From Acidobacteriota bacterium (GTDB taxonomy: Bacteria; Acidobacteriota; Terriglobia; Terriglobales; SCQP01): a stretch of 64,000 nt of DNA. The stretch's first letter is position 1, and each line of letters starts with the position of its first letter. Of this stretch, positions 23,409 to 30,335 are shown piece after piece. The notes below the pieces were generated by a model. It ran no database searches, had not been told where the DNA came from, and saw only the letters and a list, made by a program, of their open reading frames with translations. The stretch is taken from positions 1 through 64,000 of the forward strand of contig DAHVCP010000025.1 in NCBI GenBank assembly GCA_027314025.1, written 5' to 3'. The translations under genes and the position numbers were made by a program.

Positions 23409-24026
23409 ATGGGAAAGAAAAACCAGGGTGGGATCGATCGGCGCGACATCCTGAAGTTCGCGAGCGGGCTGCCGGCCATGGCTTTGCTGCCTTTCCCGCA
23501 TCCGGCCACGGCGGCCGCCTCCGTGTGGTCCTCGGCCACGGGCGCTTCAAATACGCAGCCACCCCATCCCCATGCCCTAGATCCGCATCAGTGGCATACG
23601 CTGCGCGTTCTCTGTGATCTCATCCTACCTGCCGACGCAAATTCGGGAAGCGCCGGCGAGGCCGGCGTTCCGGAATTCATTGACGATTGGCTGAGTCTCA
23701 AGCCAGGATTGTTGTCCGACCAATTCCGCGGCGGCCTGACGTGGCTGGATGGGCAGTGCCAACAGGCATTTGGCTTCCGGTTCCTGGATTGTCCGCCTAC
23801 CCGGCAAAAGGAGATGCTCGACCGTATCGCTTATCCAGACCGCGCTAGGCCGGCGGATTACCCGGGAGTTGCGTTTTTCAACCGCATGCGGGATCTGGTG
23901 GTGAGCGCCTTTTTTACCAGCCGGATGGGAGTCCGCGGGCTGCGGTACCAGGGTAATGAGCCACAAGCCTCCTGGAACGGCTGCCCGCCGGCAGTGTTGG
24001 AATTGCTCCATCTGAATGAATTGTGA
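23409..24026 (+). CDS. Gluconate 2-dehydrogenase subunit 3-like protein (Tat-exported small subunit)
   Basis: A 205-residue protein, last gene of the operon, preceded by AGGAGGG. I chose ATG 23409 because it yields the twin-arginine signal DRRDILKFASGLPAMALL. The rest matches gluconate_2-dh3 proteins: HQWHTLRVLCDLILPADANSGSAGEAGVPEFIDDWL, then PPTRQKEMLDRIA, FFNRMRDLVVSAFFTSRMGVRGLRYQGN. In related dehydrogenases this small subunit pairs with the GMC subunit and hitch-hikes it through the Tat pore. The pairing here is immediate and on the same strand. Confidence 0.88.
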   Translation: MGKKNQGGIDRRDILKFASGLPAMALLPFPHPATAAASVWSSATGASNTQPPHPHALDPHQWHTLRVLCDLILPADANSGSAGEAGVPEFIDDWLSLKPGLLSDQFRGGLTWLDGQCQQAFGFRFLDCPPTRQKEMLDRIAYPDRARPADYPGVAFFNRMRDLVVSAFFTSRMGVRGLRYQGNEPQASWNGCPPAVLELLHLNEL

Positions 24027-24492
24027 CCTGAGCGCTATGAAGTCGTGGGCAGGTTCCCCGACGAGCTGCAAAATAATTCGGCCTGCGCATGGCGGAAAAG
24101 GCCGTCATCCGCAGCCAAGCCAAATTTTTGGGATTTAACCGAGAACTTCCAGCATCAGGTTGGCTCCCATGGCGCCCGTCTCGCCGCCCGCTGCGCTCGC
24201 CGGCCAGGCGGACGCCGATCGGCGGCGAATTGCTCCGCGGTCGCCCCGAGCGCCGTGCGGCCGCAACCACGGCTGGGGATTGCGGCGGTACGGTTGCAAC
24301 GGAAAGCCGGGGTAGAAGCGAATCGGACTCGCCGTCCACTCCCGCCCATCACCCCCCTTCTCGGAGAAGCCCCTAGGTGACTCTCACCGCCTCCGCCCAT
24401 CCCCGTTCGTCGTCCCGCGCCCCTCGTCCCGCCTCCGAGGGCAACTCACTCCCCCTCACCTCACATCTCAGTTGCGTAGCGGGCGAGCTGCC
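24027..24492. other. Gene-free junction downstream of the ten-gene operon
   Basis: These 466 bases hold no intact gene. A decayed EgtB/SenA-like fragment lies at 24226-24348 (see separate entry). At about 24435-24460 the sequence ctccgagggcaactcactccccctcacc resembles a segment upstream of the operon near 10919-10945, a possible imperfect flanking repeat. No U-tract terminator is evident for the operon. Confidence 0.5.
24226..24348 (-). pseudogene. Remnant of an EgtB/SenA-type sulfatase-modifying-factor gene
   Basis: On the minus strand one frame reads EWTASPIRFYPGFPLQPYRRNPQPWLRPHG. This aligns with EWTASPFLPYPDFSPGPYRDYSQPWFTPEH of the intact senA just downstream; the underlying DNA is also visibly similar over about 95 bases. 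No start, no upstream iron-binding part and no C-terminal RNFYP segment remain. The sequence divergence suggests an old, separate paralogue rather than a fresh duplication. Confidence 0.6.
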
Positions 24493-25812
24493 TTATGGTA
24501 ACTGGAGCGCGCAGGTCCGGAAGCCGGCGAACACGTCGCGGCGGTGGGCGGGATAGAAATTACGCCAGGTGTTGCGCAGCAGCCGGGCGCGGGTGGCCCA
24601 GCAGCCGCCGCGCAGGACGCGGTGCTCCGGCGTGAACCAGGGTTGGGAATAGTCGCGGTACGGTCCCGGGGAAAAGTCGGGATAGGGGAGAAACGGGCTC
24701 GCCGTCCATTCCCACACGTTGCCCAACATCTGCCGGCAGCCCCAGGCGCTGTCGCCTGCCGGATAGGCGGAAACGGGTGCGCAACCCAGCGCCCGGCCCT
24801 CCCATTGGGCGAGCGCGGGGTCATCGCTCGGACTCGCATCGCCCCAGGGCCAGCGCCGCTTTGCGGTCTGCCCTGGTGCGCCGGCGGCGGCCATTTCCCA
24901 CTCGGCTTCGCTGGGCAGGCGCCGCCCTGCCCAGGCGCAATAGGCTTCCGCCTCGAAGGCGTTGACATGAATCACCGGCAGGTCATCCCCCAGCGGCAGC
25001 CACCGGTCGAACTCGCGCCGCCGCCAGCCGCGCGCACCGCCGCTCGGTTCCGGCGCCCAGTAAAGCGGATGCTCGGCGCTGGCGCCCTCGCGCCATGTCC
25101 AGCCTTCCCCGCTCCACAATTCAGGTCGCCGGTACCCGCCGTCGCCCACGAAGGCGGCGAATTCGCCGTTCGTTACCGAGGCGCGGGCGATCGCGAAGGG
25201 AGCGATCCGCACCGAATGCGCCCACTGCTCGTTGTCGAACACGAACGCCGGCTCCGCCGGTTCGGCGCCCAAGCGAAACTCCCCGCCGGGAATGACCGCG
25301 TCGCCGGCGAGCGGCGGACCGCCCGCCGCCACAGCTCCGGCAGTCGCCGTTCGCGGCGCCGCATACCCCAGCGTTTGGCGCGTGTAGGTGAACGCTTCGC
25401 CGTGCATGTCCTCATGCATGGTGGCCAGCCAGCAGAAATAGGCCTGGTCAGGCGGCAAAACGCCGGCCGGCAACGTTGCCAGAACCCGGTCCAGGACGGA
25501 CTCCAGATAGGCCAGCGTGGCCGCGAGCGACAGCAGGGGCAACCGCCAGCGGGTGTCATGCGCCACGGCGCTGGAATCGAACAGCGCGTCGCCATCGGCC
25601 CGCAACGGCGGGCGGCCGCCGTAATGGCGCAGCAGCCAGCGTTCCTGGAACCAGCCGACGTGGCCCAGTTCCCATAACGGCGGATTCAGGATGGGCAGCA
25701 GCGGAACTTCTAATTGTTGATCGGTGAGGTCGTCGGCTAGGGCCAATGTGCGCCGGCGGGCATCCCGCAGCCACTCCGCGGCGGATTCCCCCATCATCGT
25801 CTCCGGCCCCAT
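24493..25812 (-). CDS. senA: Selenoneine synthase SenA (EgtB-like non-haem iron enzyme)
   Basis: A 439-residue enzyme with an N-terminal DinB-like helical domain and a C-terminal formylglycine-generating-enzyme/sulfatase-modifying-factor domain. The three-His iron site is recognisable as GHVGWFQE plus HEDMHGE (H-x3-H-x-E). The C-terminal domain shows VTNGEFAAFVGDGGY, RLPSEAEWEMAA, MLGNVWEWTASPF, RVLRGGCWATR and RNFYPAHRRDVFAGFR. PLLPILNPPLWELGHVGWFQERW is closer to SenA than to EgtB in my reading, and the neighbour senB decides the matter. SenA couples a selenosugar to hercynine on the way to selenoneine. Start: ATG 25812 or 25797; upstream ATGs to 25905 are in frame but unlikely. Alternative: EgtB of ergothioneine synthesis. 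Confidence 0.8.
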   Translation of the reverse strand: MGPETMMGESAAEWLRDARRRTLALADDLTDQQLEVPLLPILNPPLWELGHVGWFQERWLLRHYGGRPPLRADGDALFDSSAVAHDTRWRLPLLSLAATLAYLESVLDRVLATLPAGVLPPDQAYFCWLATMHEDMHGEAFTYTRQTLGYAAPRTATAGAVAAGGPPLAGDAVIPGGEFRLGAEPAEPAFVFDNEQWAHSVRIAPFAIARASVTNGEFAAFVGDGGYRRPELWSGEGWTWREGASAEHPLYWAPEPSGGARGWRRREFDRWLPLGDDLPVIHVNAFEAEAYCAWAGRRLPSEAEWEMAAAGAPGQTAKRRWPWGDASPSDDPALAQWEGRALGCAPVSAYPAGDSAWGCRQMLGNVWEWTASPFLPYPDFSPGPYRDYSQPWFTPEHRVLRGGCWATRARLLRNTWRNFYPAHRRDVFAGFRTCALQLP

Positions 25813-26097
25813 GGGCAATCCCGCCATGCGGGTATTATGCGGTGGGCCGGCCACCCAAGCCATCGGCTTAAGGCCGGCACGCGGCGGCGCCGGGAGGGCC
25901 GGCAATGGGGTGCGCAGGTCCTTCTTGCGTCAGCGGCTGGCGGTCTGCGGCCCGGGAGCGCCGGCAGCTTGCCGGCATGCCCGCCCGCCCACGCGTCGTT
26001 TCGCTGGGCGCTGGCGCAACGGCACGCGCCGCCGCTCCCATTCCGCCCGCGAGCTTCGCCCTTCGTCGCCTCACCCGGTCATTGCTACTTTAGGAAC

Positions 26098-27180
26098 ATG
26101 CGCATGGCCTTCGTTACGCCGGAAATCGCGGGTGTCGCCAGCGGCAACCGCGCCACTTCGAAGCGTTGGGCGGCGATTTGGCGATCCCTAGGCCATCACG
26201 TTAGCCGCGGCGTGGCGGCTTGGCCGCGTGCCGATGTGTTGGTCGCGCTGCACGCGGTCAAAAGCGCCGAGGCGGTTCTGGCCTTCCACCGCGGCTATCC
26301 GCATCGCCCGATCGTGCTGGCCTTGACCGGCACGGATCTGTATCCCCGTTTGCCGCGGCGCGGCCCACCGGCGCGGGCGGTTGCCGCCGCCGCGCGCTTG
26401 GTGGTGCTGCAACCGCTGGCGCGGAATGTCCTGCCGCCCGAGGTCCGGGCGAAGGCGCGCGTCGTGCTGCAATCGGCGCGCCCGGCCGCAGTGCGGCGGC
26501 AACCGGCTCGCGACCGCGCCCAGCTGCGCGCCCAACGGCCATTCGACGTGGCGGTCGCGGCCCATTTGCGCGCCGTGAAGGATCCGTTGCGCGCGGCATT
26601 TGCCAGCCGCGCCCTGCCGCCCGGGAGCCGCCTGCGCATTTTGCACGCCGGCGCCGCATTGTCGCCGGACTGGGCGCGGCGCGCGGAAACCGAAATGCGG
26701 CGCAATGCCCGCTATCGTTGGCTGCGCGCGCAAAGCCCGGCGGCGACGCGCCGGCTGATCGCGAATGCGCAGCTGTTGGTGGTCAGCTCCCGGCTGGAAG
26801 GCGGGGCGAATGTGATCTCCGAGGCGGCGGTGGCGGGCACGCCGGTCCTGGCGACCCGGATCGCGGGCAATCTAGGGTTGCTCGGCCCGGAGTACCGCGG
26901 GTATTTTCCCCCCGGGGATACGGCGACGCTGGCGCGCTTATTGTGGCGGGCGGAGAGCGACGCCGAGTTTCGCCGCCTCCTGAGCCGCCAACTGCGGCGC
27001 CGGGCGCCATCGTTCCGCCCGGCACATGAAAGAGCCGCCTGGAGGCGGCTCTTGGGCGAGATCGCGCCGCAGCGACCGGTTCGGGCAACCAGGGCCGCCC
27101 GATCTGCGGCGAGCAGGCCTGATCCCAATCTCAGTAGGCGTAGTACGGACCGCCGCCTTGCGGCGCGTTTCCCCCGTTGA
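26098..27180 (+). CDS. senB: Selenosugar synthase SenB (TIGR04348-type glycosyltransferase)
   Basis: Start ATG 26098 follows TTTAGGAAC. The 360-residue product has TPEIAGVASGNRATSKRWAA at the N-terminus, DVLVALHAVKSAEAVLAF, the very characteristic IVLALTGTDLYPRLP, RLVVLQPLARNVLP and VAAHLRAVKDPLRAAFA. The GT4 donor site is SSRLEGGANVISEA. This is the TIGR04348 family, identified as SenB, which joins selenophosphate and UDP-N-acetylglucosamine into a selenosugar. Family homology ends near ERAAWRRLLGEI (about residue 322); the last ~38 Arg/Pro-rich residues look like read-through and overlap the convergent DUF3443 gene by 50 bases. It is divergent from senA. SelD, which supplies selenophosphate, is not in the window. 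Confidence 0.85.
   Translation: MRMAFVTPEIAGVASGNRATSKRWAAIWRSLGHHVSRGVAAWPRADVLVALHAVKSAEAVLAFHRGYPHRPIVLALTGTDLYPRLPRRGPPARAVAAAARLVVLQPLARNVLPPEVRAKARVVLQSARPAAVRRQPARDRAQLRAQRPFDVAVAAHLRAVKDPLRAAFASRALPPGSRLRILHAGAALSPDWARRAETEMRRNARYRWLRAQSPAATRRLIANAQLLVVSSRLEGGANVISEAAVAGTPVLATRIAGNLGLLGPEYRGYFPPGDTATLARLLWRAESDAEFRRLLSRQLRRRAPSFRPAHERAAWRRLLGEIAPQRPVRATRAARSAASRPDPNLSRRSTDRRLAARFPR
27031..27052. terminator. Perfect 9-bp hairpin inside the senB 3' end
   Basis: AGAGCCGCC (27031-27039), a four-base loop TGGA, and its exact complement GGCGGCTCT (27044-27052), followed by TGGG rather than a T run. It sits where family homology of SenB ends. It may act as an attenuator or RNA-stability element, or simply encode the RAAWRRLL helix; a true intrinsic terminator would need a U tract, which is missing. 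Confidence 0.4.
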
Positions 27181-28456
27181 TGGCGAAATAGATCGTCCGC
27201 CCAAAGAAGAACGGCAAGCCCCAATCAAACGCTTCGGTGCCCGAGCCAAATGCGCCGCCGAGATTGTCGAACGCAAAGCTGGTGGAGACCCCGAGGAGCG
27301 TATTGGCGTTGGCAATGGTGAACGGCGCCGAAACCGTGGCGCTGTTCGCACCGACGTTGATCGCCGTCAGGCTCACCGGATTCGCGGGACAGTAATAGCT
27401 CGGCCCGACCGAGGTGCCGCCGGTCGGACAGTCGGAGATTCCGTTGCCCAGCGTCGTTGCGTCCAGGATGAACAGGCCGTTCGAGCCGGTGTCGAAGAAG
27501 CTTCCGGCGTTTGTGCTTGTGCCGGAGGTCGGATCGGAATAGGTCACGCCGTTATACGTGGTGGAGAAATCGCCAAACCCATTGACCGTCAGCACCGTGG
27601 CGCTGCCTAGGCCGTTGTTGGATTCGGTCCCGATGCCGAAGATCAGCGATCCCGTCGCGGTGGCCGCGCCGCTATCGCTGACGGAATTCATTTTCACCAC
27701 TACGCCGTTGTTGTCGTTGGCGAAGAGGGCGACGGGGTTTTGCACCTGGTTGCTTTCGGCCAGAGGCGTTTGCGTGCAACTCGAGGAGCTGCACAAGTAA
27801 TAGGGCTGCGGGTTGGGCGGGCTGGTCGAGCTGGGGGCGCAGGCGGCGCCGCAGTCATGCACGAACAACCCCACGCCGAGAATGCCGTTGGCGCCCAGCG
27901 TGGCGACGGTGTCATTGGCGGGCAAGCCGCTGCTGGTGCAACTGGACGGCGCGGCGGGAATGCTGGATGACCCGATGAGTTGAATCGGCACGCTCGTGGC
28001 CACTTCGCCGGTGTTGTTGGCCCCGCCCATGTACACATCCGCGGTCGCGACCGAGCCCCACACGTAGGAGCCTTCGAACTGCGTGCATTCCGCCAGCGTG
28101 TTGCCGCTGCCGTCGGTGGTCTCGGGCAGCGAAATGCCGACTTGCGAAGACAGCAGCCGCAGGCCATACGATCCGGTGTCCAGCAGAACATCCTTGACGT
28201 TTTGGCATTGCGTCGTGCTGCCGGGAACGCAGACCCGCACCGTGACGAATGGCGTGTTGACGAAGGAGGTTCCGCCCGGACCCTGTTCCACGGCAATCGG
28301 CGTCACGTTGCCGCCCGAGCCGCCGGTTCCGCCGCCGCCCCCGCCGCCGCTGCTGGGTGGCAAGCCGCCGCTGGAGCTGTTGCCGCAACCGCTCAAGCCA
28401 ACACTGATCGCCGCGGCGAAAACCACGGCAAGGGCCAAGAAGCCGGCGCGCTTCAT
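27131..28456 (-). CDS. DUF3443 lipoprotein with aspartic-protease-like DTG motifs
   Basis: A 441-residue predicted lipoprotein: signal sequence with lipobox LSGC (Cys24), then a Ser/Gly-rich linker. DUF3443 proteins share VCVPGSTTQCQNVKDVLLDTGSYGLRLL. Here the first DTGS has its Asp at ~93, and a second, SFFDTGSNGLFIL, lies in the C-terminal half (~residue 335). Two DTG motifs in two similar lobes recall pepsin-fold proteases, but activity has not to my knowledge been shown for this family. It is translated from an ATGA overlap with the upstream DUF2844 gene, so the two are one transcription unit. The 3' end overlaps senB. Confidence 0.85.
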   Translation of the reverse strand: MKRAGFLALAVVFAAAISVGLSGCGNSSSGGLPPSSGGGGGGGTGGSGGNVTPIAVEQGPGGTSFVNTPFVTVRVCVPGSTTQCQNVKDVLLDTGSYGLRLLSSQVGISLPETTDGSGNTLAECTQFEGSYVWGSVATADVYMGGANNTGEVATSVPIQLIGSSSIPAAPSSCTSSGLPANDTVATLGANGILGVGLFVHDCGAACAPSSTSPPNPQPYYLCSSSSCTQTPLAESNQVQNPVALFANDNNGVVVKMNSVSDSGAATATGSLIFGIGTESNNGLGSATVLTVNGFGDFSTTYNGVTYSDPTSGTSTNAGSFFDTGSNGLFILDATTLGNGISDCPTGGTSVGPSYYCPANPVSLTAINVGANSATVSAPFTIANANTLLGVSTSFAFDNLGGAFGSGTEAFDWGLPFFFGRTIYFAINGGNAPQGGGPYYAY

Positions 28457-28947
28457 CGCACCACCGCCGCGGAAAGATTGCGCGGAATCAACTTGGTCAC
28501 ATACGCGCGGCCATAGAAGGCCCGCATATGCCCGGCGCTTTCCACCACCAAATCACCGCTCTGGATGCGCAGCGGGCCGCGCACCCGGCGGGGCTGCGCC
28601 GCGGCTTGCTGGAAGCGGGAGTAGTACGCGCCCAACAGCGCCCGGAGATTGGGAATTTGCGGGCCGTGCCAGGAAACGCCGAAGACCATTCCCGCGGGAG
28701 AAACATATTCCCGGATGACCGTGCCGCGCCCGGGCTGGCCGCTGCTGATCTGCTGAATGGTGTAGCCGGTGGCGCGTATCTGCCGCAGCCGCCCCGCAAC
28801 CCTCGCCCGGTCCGCCAGCACGCTCTGCACCTGCTGGCCCAAAACCGCCCAAGCGGGAGCGGCGGTCAATGCCAACGCCAATGGCACGCCCAGCCAACGG
28901 CTTCCGGGCACGCCCAATGGCCAGTTTCCACGTTCCTTTCTCGGCAT
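28453..28947 (-). CDS. DUF2844 secreted protein
   Basis: A 164-residue protein with signal peptide (WLGVPLALALTAAPAWA, about residues 18-34; mature start near VLGQQVQSV). The DUF2844 pattern is seen in REYVSPAGMVFGVSWHGPQIPNLRALLGAYYSRFQ. Start at ATG 28947 (MPRKERG) is preferred to the in-frame ATG at 28962. DUF2844 and DUF3443 genes are regularly adjacent in proteobacteria and acidobacteria, and here their coding regions overlap by four bases. The function is unknown; the pair is presumably exported to the same compartment. Confidence 0.85.
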   Translation of the reverse strand: MPRKERGNWPLGVPGSRWLGVPLALALTAAPAWAVLGQQVQSVLADRARVAGRLRQIRATGYTIQQISSGQPGRGTVIREYVSPAGMVFGVSWHGPQIPNLRALLGAYYSRFQQAAAQPRRVRGPLRIQSGDLVVESAGHMRAFYGRAYVTKLIPRNLSAAVVR

Positions 28948-29072
28948 GGAGACCCCCTGCACTGCTGTCCCGAGTATAAGGGCAAGGGGTGGGGGCTAAA
29001 GTGCGGAAGCGCACCCGGCTTCCCAGTTCGCCTTCAGGCGGCATTTAGGCGGAGTCCGTCCGCAAGGCGCGC

Positions 29073-30185
29073 CTATTCGGCGCCGGGCGGCGAAGCGGAG
29101 CCGAGATAGCGCACCGGATCCCGAGCGCAGCTGTACAAGCACCATGCGGCCGTGATGCAGCAGGTCTGTTGCAGGTCTTGCGTGTTGGCGCCGAGATCCT
29201 CGTCTTCGAGGCTCGGGGCGAAGAAGGCCTGCAACGATTCATCCACCGCGGGCAGCGAGAGGGGAATCTCCAGCGGGACAAAGCCGAACTCGCCGCGCTC
29301 GTCGTGCGTCACGATCATCAGCGTCAGTTCGCGGTCTTCCAGCGGCGTCGGCGGCTCGCAGTGGATCAGATAAACCTCCTTGACCCACTGCGCCGGCCCC
29401 CCGCCGGGCGCGCGCAGAGTTTGCCACCAAGCAGGAAACTGCACGCAGAGGGCGGGAGCCGGACTTTGGAACTGCGTGCTGTGCAGCCGCAGCCAGCGGC
29501 TGTCCGACAGCGTGGCGGCGAGTTCCGGCCCAAGGCGCGCGTGCACGGCGCCAAAGCGCCGGTAGCAGGTCCAGGTGTGCAGCATGTGCAGGAAAAGATT
29601 CTGTTCCCTTTCCCCGGGGTTTGCGCCGGCGTACTCCTGGAAGAGGGGCAGATCCAGGTACGGCAACAGGTGAACGACCGGCAACCCCTCGGCTTCGATT
29701 TGCTGAATGGTTTGGTCCAGCTTGCCATCGAGGTCGGGGTCTTGCTCCCGCAGCAGGTCGTAAAGCGTCTCTTCCGGCACTTCTGGACGGAACCGTGTCA
29801 AGCCGGGGACGGCGGTGGCCGCCGCGGCAGGCGCGGATGCGGCCGCCGGGGAGATGCCGGCGCCGCCCTCATCGGCGCCAGGCTCCGCCTCGACATTGGC
29901 GCCGGCATCATCCAACGGCGACCATGGGCCGCCGGCGCCGGCGGGGTCGGTCACCAATTCCACCGCCAGGCTGAGCTCGTCCGCCGCTTCGTGGACGGCC
30001 AGCCAAAACTCTTGGCCCACTTCCTCATCGGGCAATTCGGCACGCAGTCTTCTTCCCTGCCGAGGATCCGAGGCTACGGATAAGCGCGCGCCGGAGATGA
30101 CCGCCTGCTGCGAGACCAAGCGCACCATGGCGGGCCATTCGTCGGCGTGGCCGGGGCGGAGGATCCAGGCAAACGGTGTGGGCAT
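29073..30185 (-). CDS. Hypothetical protein, 370 residues
   Basis: No family is recognised. The N-terminal ~80 residues look like a small alpha/beta domain (FAWILRPGHADEWPAMVRLVSQQ, then EEVGQEFWLAVHEAADELSLAVELV). Residues ~85-130 are a low-complexity acidic/Ala linker. The C-terminal ~230 residues are well-ordered, with EETLYDLLREQDPDLDGKLDQTIQQIEAEG, LPYLDLPLFQEYAG, FLHMLHTWTCYRRFG and ELTLMIVTHDERGEFGFVPLEIPLSL. They end with Cys pairs (QQTCCITAAWCLYSC). There is no signal peptide, so it is cytoplasmic. Compositional periodicity and a long uninterrupted frame support a real gene. It is divergent from the transglutaminase gene. Confidence 0.6.
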   Translation of the reverse strand: MPTPFAWILRPGHADEWPAMVRLVSQQAVISGARLSVASDPRQGRRLRAELPDEEVGQEFWLAVHEAADELSLAVELVTDPAGAGGPWSPLDDAGANVEAEPGADEGGAGISPAAASAPAAAATAVPGLTRFRPEVPEETLYDLLREQDPDLDGKLDQTIQQIEAEGLPVVHLLPYLDLPLFQEYAGANPGEREQNLFLHMLHTWTCYRRFGAVHARLGPELAATLSDSRWLRLHSTQFQSPAPALCVQFPAWWQTLRAPGGGPAQWVKEVYLIHCEPPTPLEDRELTLMIVTHDERGEFGFVPLEIPLSLPAVDESLQAFFAPSLEDEDLGANTQDLQQTCCITAAWCLYSCARDPVRYLGSASPPGAE

Positions 30186-30335
30186 GGCGTGGAGGGTTCA
30201 GCTTGGGCAGTCGCGCCTTGGGCGCGCCATAAGGGGTCGCATTGCCGGCCTGGCCGCACGGCCGGTAGTCAGCTTGGCGCATGGCGGCTCGAGGGTGCGG
30301 GGCGGCACGGCCGCCTGACCTATCCTATATGGCAT

